A DNA stretch of 22,587 bases. It comes from Cerioporus squamosus (taxonomy: Eukaryota > Basidiomycota > Agaricomycetes > Polyporales > Polyporaceae). The notes beneath the pieces were generated by a model that was given only the letters and a program-made list of their open reading frames with translations, had not been told where the DNA came from and searched no databases. A program made the translations under genes and the position numbers. This document shows, piece by piece, positions 10,301 through 19,087 of this stretch. The stretch's first letter is position 1; every line of letters starts with the position of its first letter. Where the stretch lies: NCBI GenBank assembly GCA_022592435.1, contig JABYQS010000438.1, positions 1 through 22,587 of the forward strand, written 5' to 3'.

Positions 10301-11116
10301 ATCCTCTGATCGTGTGACGTCGTCAACGGCATCGAGGGCAAGATCAAGATGGATGCCGCTCACTACCGTGCTGCCTATACGGCATTGACGACACTCTCCG
10401 GCTCCCTGAGCAAGCTTGACTGGCGGGGTTACCTACAGCCGCTCCTCGACAGCAACATTCGGCATGTAGCCGCAGGGGATGGTTCTGGCTCCGAAAGTTG
10501 CAGGGAGCTTTTGTGGATCTGGAAAGCAGGTAGCGTTGCCAGCACAGACGGGAATCTGCTTGAGGGCCAGACCGAGAACCTGCAAGAGGGTGAGTTGGAT
10601 CGTTCTTTTGCGTTGTGAAGACATAGCTGACTTGATGCAGGGCTTCGTGTCGAGTGGTGCAAGGCGCGCGCCCACGCTCAATGATGGACCGAAGAAGTCG
10701 AGGTTGTGGAAGAGGAGATGCGTCGGACAAAGCAATACTATAAGTGGCACTCGCAGTGGTGGGAAGCGTATGTCCCGCTCACACACCAGCAACGGGCCGA
10801 TCTCTATGAAGGCGCCATCGCCTATGCCCATTGTCAAGCATCAATTTGGCGGAAGATGGCCGCGTATTGCGAGTGTGCATGAAGGTTTGTTGGCGCATGG
10901 GTCTGTATAGGCAGGGCGGCCGCCCTCAATCAGCCGGCACCTGAGGACCCAGACGTCGTACAGCCTTCGTCATCCACCGACTTCGACGACAATGAGGATG
11001 AACCGTCATTACGGACTGTGTCCGGTTCGACGGACTCCTTGCCCTCTCTCACTGCCTCGGAGATGCAGGACGTCGGCAGGCTCGAGCTGGCGATGGAGGA
11101 CTTCTTTGATGATTGA
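7326..11116 (+). pseudogene. KDZ-family transposase with CxC2 cluster, decayed, ~10 exons
   Basis: Exons in phase: 7326-7646, 7702-7932, 7984-8355, 8410-8600, 8662-8988, 9042-9427, 9478-9848, 9922-10589, 10641-10872 and 10915-11116 (about 1,100 codons); the last intron is uncertain. The start ATG has strong context (CAAGATGG). Exons 2-3 hold the CxC2 cluster (CPHC, YRCDDC, LYCHSC, HPLHRVK then RWTGTHF). Exon 4 has the family signature ECPACPLLGKNLP. The catalytic triad of a DDE transposase is visible: DANFRLK (8693), GDLQKGER (Asp codon 8969) and GEGVERRW (Glu codon 9304), followed by TKEMGPGSRHDMLDD. The C-terminal half is coiled-coil-like and ends acidic. Lesions: TAG at 7813, TGA at 10307 and 10682, and a +1 frameshift within 9755-9780. 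It therefore cannot encode a full protein as written. Confidence 0.93.
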
Positions 11117-11439
11117 AGTACGTGTGACCATGTTTCTTATTGTTCTAACATGGTTCTCAAAGCTACCGTATATCTAGTGGCGAGTATCTGGATGTACTTG
11201 TATTGAGTATTGATGCTTGGCGTGTAACAGTACCCTGCAGCTGACTACCGGTCACTGTATCTATTCTCTCCTTTCCAGCCTTCCTCTGTGTGTGTTACTT
11301 CTCAAAGCTCTCGGCTTAGCTGTTGCCGTCAACACCTCGTGGTCTCTGCAGTGACCGTAGCATGTTAGACATGGATGGCTACCTCCATCTTGATGGTCCA
11401 GGTGAGTGAGTCGTTGGCCTGCATCATGAGACTGTAAGT
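11117..11439. other. Gap between KDZ gene and right hairpin array
   Basis: This stretch of about 320 bp follows the KDZ stop codon. It is T-rich and pyrimidine-rich in its first part and should include the transposase 3' UTR. No open frame, inverted repeat or tandem repeat stands out. Confidence 0.35.
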
Positions 11440-11860
11440 GTGCGCCGTCTCGTCTCGGGACGGAGGCCGCATAGAGACCCGGGGCTGCAAGGAAGCACGG
11501 GAGACTGTAGAGATGGATCCGACAATGCTCTTGTCGGATCCATCTCTACCGAGTGAGCATGGGCACGGGCAGGTAGAGACCCGGAGCTGCAAGGAAGCAC
11601 AGGAGATTGTAGAGATGGATCCCGCAAAGTGAGCGCCATCTCGTCTCGGGACAGGGGCCGCATAGAGACCTGGGGCTGCAAGGAAGCACGGGAGACTGTA
11701 GAGATGGATCCGACGACACTCTCGTTGGATCCATCTCTACAGAGCGAGCGCAGGTGCAGGCAGGTGGAGACCCGGAGCTGCAAGGAAGCACGGGAGACTG
11801 TGAAGATGGATCCGACGACACTCTCGTTGGATCCATCTCTACAGAGCCAGCGCAGGCCGC
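11440..11860 (-). repeat. Right array of about 102-bp hairpin repeats (4 units, inverted)
   Basis: The complement of the left array motif, GGAGCTGCAAGGAAG or variants, recurs at 11484, 11586, 11675 and 11777 (spacing 102, 89, 102). Hairpins: 11507-11525 pairs perfectly with 11531-11549 (19-bp stem, 5-base loop); 11697-11711 with 11727-11741; and 11799-11843 imperfectly. One unit (11586) keeps only a single hairpin arm. The orientation is opposite to the array at 487-800, so the two bracket about 10.6 kb containing genes A, B, C and the KDZ transposase. Some units carry an alternative linker CGTCTCGGGACGGAGGCC, seen twice. Confidence 0.9.
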
Positions 11861-12765
11861 GGTTGGGTGACCAGTGGATCCATGTGCACAGTAAGCTTGT
11901 GTACCAGAATGGGCGGGATGTCACCTAAGGAGAAACCGGAATGGCCAGAGAGGTTTCAGTGCGGACAGATTGTTGTATGTCTAGCGGCACAACTAGCACT
12001 TTGCCCCCAGCATCACAGGTGCGGTAGCCTTTGAGAAGTAGTACTTACCTGTGCTGCAGTAGCAAGTGAAGCTACCGTGCGCGCGGTGGCAGGGAGGCGA
12101 ACCTGCCTGACAGTATGGCCCGTGGCGTACCAGTGCATACGGCAGATGCGGATGGGAGTGCGGGATGGGAGTGCGGCGGGACGGGGCCGCAGCGCGACGG
12201 GGACAGGACGCGTGAGCCATTCACTGGGCATGATGCGAGGAGGCTGAACGCGGACAACATAGCGGGGTCCGAAAGTATTGCAATTGACAGGAAATTGAGT
12301 AAAGGCACATCAATGTCCAGCGGAGTTGGAAGCTGGTACAGTAGGCCTGCTTATGGACGGTCCGAGTTGTCCCATGGCAGGGAGCCGTGCACAAAACATA
12401 TTAGCAACATACTTAGGAAGGTTGTAGGCGCCCGGGTGTCACAAAATGCGACCTATCTAGCACTTATCTGGTGGATAATGGACCTATCATTGGTTATTAG
12501 GAGTTATTAGGAGTTATCAGCGAGTTATCGCTATTTTGATCATTTATTATCTTATTCTGGGATATTCTTTCTCATAGCTTAGTTCCATGGAACATTCTCT
12601 TTCCAGATCTTTCCAGAACTTGTCTAGATCTCTGTTCTGGACTGTTCTATTAGAATGTTCTAGATATATGCCTAGTAATGTAGTGTACGCTATTGGTCCA
12701 CTGTCTGCTGCTGAGTAATGGGCTTTGCTCAGCAGCATGACTCACTATTACTCATCCTTACTCAG
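11861..12765. other. Gene-poor, AT-rich interval right of the hairpin array
   Basis: No gene is supported. From about 12437 to 12780 the composition changes to AT-rich, with direct repeats of GGAGTTAT (12500-12530), clustered AGAATGTTCTAGA-like boxes (12650-12665) and a TATATA (12664-12670). This resembles the interior of a fungal LTR or a relic promoter, but I could not find matching ends or a second copy. Confidence 0.35.
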
Positions 12766-13245
12766 CTAGTCATGTGATAGCTTAGAGTACCAGGGGTCTT
12801 CCCCAGTCCAAGGGGGACTGGGCTGCATGTCATCACCAAACCGGGGGACGTCCGAGGGCAGGTTAGAGTCACTTATTAAGTATGAGAGCGCATGAGAGGC
12901 GCTCTCCGCCTGCGGCAAGGTATGATAGCACGTCGTCTGCGCTGACGCTGTATGATCGTGCAGTGTCGGCGCGGACGCTGTATGATCGTACAGCGCCAGC
13001 GGAAGCTCTGGTATGTAGCACATGGTAGTACGAGTATATCCCGTACAGCAAGAAGTTGTATCTGACCTTCGACTTACTATTTTCACCGCTAGGGTCTCAT
13101 GTAAGTGCAGCAGCCAATACTGTTGTAGCCGGGCGAAGCTTTCGGCTTCGTACACGTCGTCAACAGTATTCTCGAGGTCATCGTCGAGTCGTCCTCGGTC
13201 CAGCATCCGATCGCCATCTCCACCATTTGACATACTCGCTTTCAC
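12766..13245 (-). CDS. Tentative minus-strand coding region with 10-aa repeats
   Basis: An uninterrupted frame of about 159 codons contains an acidic segment (LDDDLENTVDDVYEAESFAR), then a hydrophobic/aromatic stretch (QQYWLLHLHE), then a repeat of about 10 residues (DHTASAPT, DHTASAQT) encoded by a 30-bp minisatellite, and an acidic Pro/Ser end. A GTGAGT near the N-terminal end and a second plausible frame just upstream (13178-13426) suggest an additional 5' exon, but no phase-consistent junction was found. No family was recognised. It could equally be a chance frame over repeats. Confidence 0.25.
   Translation of the reverse strand: MKASMSNGGDGDRMLDRGRLDDDLENTVDDVYEAESFARLQQYWLLHLHETLAVKIVSRRSDTTSCCTGYTRTTMCYIPELPLALYDHTASAPTLHDHTASAQTTCYHTLPQAESASHALSYLISDSNLPSDVPRFGDDMQPSPPWTGEDPWYSKLSHD
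12921..13020 (+). repeat. 30-bp tandem repeat (about 3.5 copies)
   Basis: TATGATNGNRCA starts at 12921, 12951 and 12981, with a degenerate fourth copy near 13012: an exact 30-bp period. Each copy contains a small palindromic core, for example CTGTA-TGATCG-TACAG at 12979-12994. The period is a multiple of three, so it keeps the minus-strand frame open. Confidence 0.8.
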
Positions 13246-13555
13246 GACTCACCGGGCTCATGTCGTTTCCGTCTCCATACACAGCTTCGAGTGGCGGTCG
13301 GAGGGGAGGCCCGAGCTTGGACTCCTGCTGTTCGAGGACCAGCGCCCATCTTAGTGATGTTGGTAGGTGACTGAGGGCGCGATGAGGGCGTCGGCTCATG
13401 AGTATGGAGCTCGGTGTTGTGGGCATAGAGGTGATTCGACAGTGTGACTGAGGGTCTTGTGAAGGTCATGATGAGCACGAGAACGAATTTGGAAGGCGCT
13501 TGCGGGCACAGACTGACCGATGACGTCACGCGTTCTTCAAGGCCGCGTGCTACTA

Positions 13556-14211
13556 CATAAAGGCGTCTGAGCCGACGCATTCCCCTTCACACTCCTTGCT
13601 CCCGTACCACCACCATGTCTCCTTTGCTGCTCATACTTCTGACATACCGCTTCTTCTCAAGCGACCTGCTGCGACCCCACGACTGCTCCTTTGCTCAAGA
13701 CCTACGAAGCCCACCCCTTGACTCGAACGGCAGGTACGTGGTGTTGGACGAGATCCTTCGGCACTCGGTATGCTTGTCGCTCGACAGGAGGGGTTGCTGC
13801 CGAGTGTGGAACAACGATGGGTGTGTGTTTCTCATCTTGCGACTGACTATATGCGACTATCTGCGCATATTTACACTGGTACGTGTCATCCCTCAACTTC
13901 CAAGTGATCGCCTCAGTATGTGTCAAGAACGTCGACATCGTTCTATGTTCACGCGTTGCTGCCGTGGCGCTGCAAGTCCACATCCCCTCTCTGGTGCGCC
14001 ATCTCTCATCCTCTGTTCCTCGCGTCTGCGTCTGCTTCTTCACCGCTTCGCCTGTCGCCCGTCTCCTCGGTTCTCATTCCGCCTCTGCCCTGTCGCCCGA
14101 TGCAACCGTCCGCCGCATGGTCAATGCAGGTAAGTACTCGTTCCCTCCTGTCTATCTCCGGCCCACGTCTGTGTTTCCCGATAACCTTCCTGCGTGCTAT
14201 TTCTTGAGTTC
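13556..14211 (+). CDS. Tentative spliced gene with TATA box and strong start
   Basis: A TATA-like CATAAAGG (13554-13561) lies about 55 bp before ATG 13615, which has good context (ACCACCACCATG). The first exon would encode a hydrophobic N-terminus (MSPLLLILLTYRFFSS) and end at 13733 before a GTACGTGG donor; CGACAG at about 13787 could be the acceptor of a 54-bp intron. Downstream, a GTAAGT donor occurs at about 14131. I could not connect the pieces into a convincing protein and recognise no family. A short secreted protein or a non-coding transcript are both possible. Confidence 0.25.
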
Positions 14212-14342
14212 TGGATAGATATTTTCTGTACATATGCTTGTATTGTACTTGTATGTAGTGCGCGTATAAATGATCAGTGTTTCACACATCCAGAGTGTCC
14301 GCTAGGTGCGACAGAATGCTGTTGCATGTCGCTTGCTTGGTG

Positions 14343-14455
14343 GTACGATAGCACGTCCGCAGCGTATGATAGCACGCGCCTGCTGTACGATCATGCGCTA
14401 CCACACCATCGCGCGCGTGCTACCATACCGTCGTGCGCGTGCTATCATTGCTTAC
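14343..14455 (+). repeat. 21-bp tandem repeat related to the 30-bp repeat
   Basis: GTACGATAGCACG, GTATGATAGCACG and GTACGATCATGCG begin at 14343, 14364 and 14385, a 21-bp period; two further copies in which the core is complemented (CGTGCTACCAT, CGTGCTATCAT) extend to about 14455. The core TATGATAGCACG is identical to the first unit of the 30-bp repeat at 12921, so the two arrays are related although their periods differ. Confidence 0.7.
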
Positions 14456-14580
14456 GGGTATGTCCATCCTTGGCGGTCTTCTGAGAGCACTCCCGCCATA
14501 CATCGTCAGAGAATTCATGTATTATATCGGAAGGTGAGTACTACCATGCGCTCTCGAACGCGCGCACGATTTAGCGATGG

Positions 14581-14690
14581 TATATAAACCACCAGCCTGA
14601 GGCCTGCATCCTCCGACTTATCCACTTACTGTCTTAGCTCATCTAACTCTTCACCTCACACATCAAGTCCCCACCTTACTACCCTAATCA
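14581..14690 (+). promoter_or_regulatory. Orphan TATA promoter and first (5' UTR) exon
   Basis: TATATAAA (14581-14588) is followed by a C/T-rich leader with no ATG and then by a consensus donor, CTAATCA|GTGAGT at 14691. This looks like a promoter, untranslated first exon and start of a leader intron. What follows within about 130 bp is a 5'-truncated retrotransposon in the same orientation, so the original gene has lost its body, or the retroelement is now transcribed from this promoter. Confidence 0.4.
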
Positions 14691-14775
14691 GTGAGTATTC
14701 AGTTTGGGCTTACTGTTATACCGGGATGGCAGGGTGAGGCAGGCACTGGCTGGCAGGGAATATTATTATGGTGGA

Positions 14776-14836
14776 CTGTAACTACAGTGTGGGATGGATC
14801 CCAGGTCGTCTGTAACTACAGTAGTGGATGGATCCC
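14776..14836 (+). repeat. 34-bp direct repeat at the retroelement 5' junction
   Basis: CTGTAACTACAG followed by a GTGGGATGGATCCC-like segment occurs at 14776 and again at 14810. The second copy runs directly into the first recognisable codons of the Ty3/Gypsy RNase H domain, so the repeat marks the truncation point. Confidence 0.7.
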
Positions 14837-17054
14837 TATGCCAGCATGAGGTGCTTTGCAGTTGCTGGCATTCTCCACCAACCCGATGACGACGGGCTTC
14901 TCCACCCCATTGCATACTTCTCCCGCAAGCTGTCACCTGTGGAGATCAACTACGAAGTATACGACAAGGAGCTCCTCGCCATCATGGAATCGTTTTGTGA
15001 TAGGCGTGCATGGCTAATTGGTACGGATGTCCCAGTCTCTGTTGTTTTGGACCATAAAAATCTTGAGTACTTCATGTCGTCGCGGGTCCTTAACCACCGA
15101 CAAGCTCGCTGGTCCATGTTTCTTTCAGAGTTCAACTTTGTTTTGTCTTATTCTCCTGGGTTGAAGAACCCCGTGGATGCCCCTTCGCGGCGTGCCGACT
15201 ATGCTCCTCGGGAGGGGGATGACGTCCTCTGTACTAACAAAAAAGTTGTCTTGACATCCGCGCATATGGAATGTCTCTTCTTGCAGGTACAGGACACTTC
15301 GTCGTCACACCACGCACCCATTCGGGTCTCCGCCTTCACAGCACTCTCCACCGATCACTCCAACCTCCAAGAACATTACAAGCTTGCCATTGCAGCTGAC
15401 AAGGAATGGTGCGATGCCATTGCACGTAGAAGCAAGGACTTCACAGTCCAAGACAACCTCGTCTTCCACAACGGTCTGCTCTACATCCCCTCTTCCATGC
15501 GCGCTGATATACTCCGTTCTTGTCACAATTCTCCACTCGCAGGACACCCCGGTCACCGTCGGACTCTAGCGTCCATACAACGCGACTACATGTGGCCCGG
15601 GATGGCGACCTATGTTCGCAAGTACGTCGCTGCCTGCGACGTCTGCGGTAGGATCAAAACCCCGCGTCAAAAGCCATTTGGAGTCCTGCAACCTCTGGAC
15701 ATCCCGCTACACCCGTGGTCTGGTTTGACAATGGACTTCATCGTCAAACTACCTTGTTCGCATGGATACGACTCGATACTGGTCGTGTGCAACCGCTTGA
15801 CGCGATACGCACATTTCATCCCATGCAACGAGTCGTTAGATGCACCTGGGCTAGCATGGCTCTTCCTGGATTGGACCGTCTGCTACCACGGTGTTCCAGA
15901 CTCCATCACCTCTGATCGAGGGCCGACATTTGTGTCTGCCTTCTGGTCGGAGCTCTCCAAGCACATGCACACTGAACTCAAGCATTCGACGGCCTACCAC
16001 CCTCAGACCGACGGTCTCTCCAAACGCACAAACCAAACACTGGAGACCTACCTGCGTGCGTACGTATGGTACCAACAGGACGACTGGGTCGACTATCTCC
16101 CACTTGCCGAGTTTGCATTCAATAGTGCCACCAACCTCTCGACCAATCAGTCCTCATTCTACGCCAACTACGGCTTCCACCTGACCTCCGAACCAAGCCT
16201 CACCGAGCCTGTCTCCGTCCCTGGTGCCGCCGACTCTGCCACTTGTCTCAGCCGTCTGCATGACGAGATGCGAGCAGAACTTCAGCATGCACAGGAGCGC
16301 CAGGCTTTCTACTACAACCGCCGTGTTGCAGACGCGCCTGACTTCCAACCCGGAGACCTCGTCTGGCTCCTTCGACGCAACATTCAGACTACAAGACCCT
16401 CAGACAAACTCGATCATTGACGCCTCGGTCCCTTCCCCACTGAAGCACGTCTCTCACCACTCGTTTGCAAACTCTTGCTACCCTCCTATCTTGCTCATCT
16501 ACACCCTGTCTTCCATGTCTCCCTCCTCGAACCCTACAACCACTCCAAGTACGATCCTGCTCCCGTTCCGATTCCCTTCGGCCTTGCGGATGACAACTCC
16601 TCCCTCATCATCAAAGCCATCCTCAACTCTCGAAAGCTCGGCCAGCAGTACGAGGTACTCGTACCGCTGGCAGGGTCTATCCGAGGACGAGAACTCCTGG
16701 ATCCCCTTGTCCGATTTCCCCCTTACTTCGAATGAACTTCTAGAACGCTTCCACCGCTGTCATCCTCGCGCTCTGCGACCCCCTCATTCCTTATTCAACC
16801 AAACTGCTGCTCCTGTTCCCATTGCTACTGATGTTTCTTCTGCTTCTGCTCCACAGGTCCCGCCGCCCGACTCGTCTGCTCCTGCACCTCCTCACACTCG
16901 TCCCGCTATACCCCACACTGCCCTGCGTCCTCGCTCGCCCGCTCCCCTCCGTGAAGACCCTCACCAGGTCTACACCCCGCCGACGCAGACCACGACATGT
17001 TCCGGTCGTGTGTCTCGTCTGCCCCCTCGTCCTGATGCCGTGATGTCCAGGTGA
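14828..17054 (+). pseudogene. Ty3/Gypsy (chromodomain type) pol remnant: RNase H, integrase
   Basis: The frame opens inside the RNase H domain (FAVAGILHQPDDDGLLHPIAYFSRK, then YDKELLAI and DHKNLEYF). Gag, protease and reverse transcriptase are absent. The integrase follows: HHCC zinc site (AGHPGHRRT ... CDVC), then core motifs TMDFIVKLP and SDRGPTF. At exactly 35 residues after the second Asp the expected Glu of DGxTER is Lys (DGLSKRTNQ, codon 16022-16024), so the catalytic triad is broken. A TGA at 16418 interrupts KLDH/RLGPF; the frame then continues to about 16665, where a one-base shift moves it into the frame carrying the chromodomain (YRWQGLSEDENSWIPLS) and the Pro-rich end at 17054. 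This is a dead, 5'-truncated copy. Confidence 0.95.
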
Positions 17055-17217
17055 TGAGACCTGAATTGCACGTGCTCGGATGAGGCCGCGCTGTTCTTCT
17101 TGGTTGCGCCAGACCGCTGGAGACCGAGTTGAATTAGACGCGCTCTCCCGGAGGAGGCCAGGCCGATGTGATAGCCGCCAGTTGCTGGGGATCGCACTCG
17201 TACCTCGCGCTCTCCCT
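17055..17217 (+). other. 3' untranslated segment of the Ty3/Gypsy remnant
   Basis: Between the last codon of the pol remnant and the polypurine tract there is about 160 bp of GC-rich sequence with no open frame of note, as expected for the pre-LTR leader of this element type. Confidence 0.6.
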
Positions 17218-17231
17218 TGAGGAGGAGGTAG
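17218..17231 (+). promoter_or_regulatory. Polypurine tract
   Basis: The purine run TGAGGAGGAGGTAG lies immediately before a TGTAAC that opens the LTR. This is the position of the plus-strand primer site in Ty3/Gypsy elements. Confidence 0.75.
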
Positions 17232-17590
17232 TGTAACGGCGCATGCCGCTACACGAGCCTCAGGTTCTTCCGGGCATCCAGCCCATGGTCTTTGTAGTTA
17301 GTTCTTCTTCTGTCTCCTGTCACCAGCCCCTGTTCCCGGAGACTGTGTCAATGGAGCTCGTAAAATGATGTGCGTCGACACAGTCTCTGGACTTGCTCCA
17401 CTCTCAGATTAGATTAGATCCTTTCCCGACTTCCCGCCACCACTAGGCATCAACCTGTATTTTCCTCAAGAATATGTGGGAGGTACACCGAATGGAACCC
17501 GAATAATCACCAGATATGCTTCGACAATATATGTGGAGTATCCAGGGTAAAGTTTATGTATTCCTCACTTATTCAACAGATATTCTCCCT
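17232..17590 (+). mobile_element. 3' LTR of the Ty3/Gypsy element (end uncertain)
   Basis: The LTR begins TGTAACGGCGCATGCCGC, next to the polypurine tract, with an inverted repeat TGTA-CGGC / GCCG-TACA at 17232-17253. A second hairpin pairs GAGACTGTGTC (17339-17349) with GACACAGTCTC (17377-17387). No 5' LTR is in the window, so the 3' boundary cannot be set by comparison. It may be shorter than given, because the inverted-repeat element at 17470 could begin inside or just after it. Confidence 0.6.
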
Positions 17591-18385
17591 TGTATGCGCA
17601 GCACGGCCGTGGCGCAGGCTTGCATCGCTCGCTTGCTGCCCATTTATCCAGCCAGCGGTCAGATCATATATGCAGGCAAGCAAGGATGTATTTCCCAGCA
17701 TGGACGTCAACTTAGTACTCGACCAAGCCGGATGGTCACAATGGCTCGGAGGATTACATACAAGCCTGCCGATATCCCCAGCGCCCACACTCATCCCATG
17801 CATATCACTCCCACCCTGGTGTGCACGTGGCCCCTCCTCTGAACATACGGGCTGCAAGACATCCAAGTCAGACAGGGCTATCAACGGTGAGTGATGGCAC
17901 AACATACCCCCGGGTATAGATAGTATGCGCAGGGAAGAGTCAGCGGATGGATGATCATGAGATTTGTACATGCATACCTCCAGACTGATCCTTGATCCAC
18001 GGTGAAGGACAGGGTGCATATAGTCGGCCATGAGTGGTCTAGCAGGGGAAAGTTAACTGACTATATGCTTACCTTCGCGGCCCGGGTGCGTTGAGGCTAA
18101 CTACTACGTTGAGGGGAAGAGAACTGGAAAGAATTGGGTCAGCGGGCGACATCCTAGGTCACTGCAACCAGGGACGGAGCAGATGGTGGGGAAGAAGCAA
18201 GCTGGGGTCGAGCGTTGGCGCACGTGCATTCAGACTTATGACATTGGCCTCGAATCTTGATAACCGAGTCTCTGAGCACAGCGGCAGGGAGGTGTATACT
18301 TATCTGGAGAATATCTAGAGTATATCTAGGTGGGGAATATCTGGTGAATATACGGGGGAGAACTTAGTATGTCCTCCACATATTC
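17470..18385. mobile_element. 916-bp element with ~50-bp terminal inverted repeats
   Basis: The left end GAATATGTGGGAGG (17470-17483) matches the complement of the right end CCTCCACATATTC (18373-18385) with one gap. A second block, CCCGAATAATCACCAGATATGC at 17498-17519, matches the complement of 18335-18356 in 19 of 22 positions. The inverted terminal repeats therefore span about 50 bp with an internal indel. The interior has overlapping open frames (plus 17556-17894; minus 17573-18031), neither with transposase motifs. It is probably a non-autonomous or decayed DNA transposon. Target duplications were not found. Confidence 0.6.
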
Positions 18386-18868
18386 CCGGGAATAGTGATC
18401 ATGTGACGAGCCCGGCCTCGAGCCGTCAGGCTCCCCAAGCCGGCCGTCTTCAGGCCGGGCTGGGCCGAGCTTTCGAGACGGCCTGAGGAGCCTGACGGCT
18501 CGGCTCCGTCCGCTGTGAGCTCGGGCTCCATGCCTGCTGGTGTATGACCAGTAAATGGTCATCCAGCGGCCTATTCCCGACAGGAAAACAAGGTTAGTAC
18601 TGTTCTATTGACTTGACCACCACTTCCTCTCACTTTTTTCGTCTACAGGAGCCTTTGCCAGGCCCTCAGACCCGTCGCTCGAGCGCAAGACCCAAGACAG
18701 CGCCCGCCACCTGCGGGCTCCGGCTCAGGCCGAGCCGAGCTCGAGCTGAGCCTGAGCCGTCTTGGAGAGCTCGGCCTGCACTTCAAGCAGGCCGTAGCTC
18801 CCCAAGCCGAGCTGTAGCCGCGGCTTTTGAGCCGAGCCGAGCTCGTCACATCACTACGGGGCCGGGAA
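18383..18868. mobile_element. GC-rich MITE-like element with inverted ends
   Basis: The left end TTCCCGGGAATAGTGATCATGTGACGAGC (18383-18411) matches the complement of the right end GCTCGTCACATCACTACGGGGCCGGGAA (18841-18868). The shared cores are TTCCCGG, TAGTGAT and TGTGACGAGC. The dinucleotide TA flanks both sides (18381-18382 and 18869-18870), a possible TA target duplication. The interior is rich in GAGCC/GAGCTC repeats and includes a perfect 15-bp inverted repeat at 18420-18434 and 18487-18501, plus ATGACCA/TGGTCAT at 18544-18562. No coding capacity is supported. Its left end overlaps the right end of the preceding element by 3 bp (5 bp if the flanking TA is counted). Confidence 0.6.
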
Positions 18869-18870
18869 TA

Positions 18871-19087
18871 ATCAGGCGTGAAGTGCCGTGAACTGCAGCC
18901 TGCCAGCAATAAGTAACCTGAGCAATCTCGCTTCATGTTTCGAAGCCAACTTGCCAGTATCAACTACTATGTCTTACATCAGTATATCTGGGATCTTATG
19001 GTCGGCCATGAAAGCTGTGGTCATTGCGATTGTAGTCGAGACGACAGATACTCGACGCTCTGAGATGCATATTCGAGCCGTCAAAGC
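18871..19087. other. Short interval 3' of gene G
   Basis: Unique-looking sequence with no supported gene. It lies immediately downstream of gene G, which is transcribed leftwards, and probably holds its 3' UTR. Confidence 0.4.

Noticed and set aside
12437..12840. Possible solo LTR: begins TGTCAC, flanked on both sides by CCGGG
   Set aside because: The right end reads ACCAAA rather than CA, no internal promoter/terminator pattern or second copy was found, and a 5-base match is easily accidental.
16224..16660. Second-frame open reading frame under the integrase region
   Set aside because: Before about 16665 it is a shadow of the integrase frame; only its later part, after the frameshift, carries the chromodomain.
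17573..18031. 152-codon minus-strand frame inside the 916-bp element
   Set aside because: No transposase motifs, no splice support and an equally long plus-strand frame overlaps it; kept only as interior of the element.
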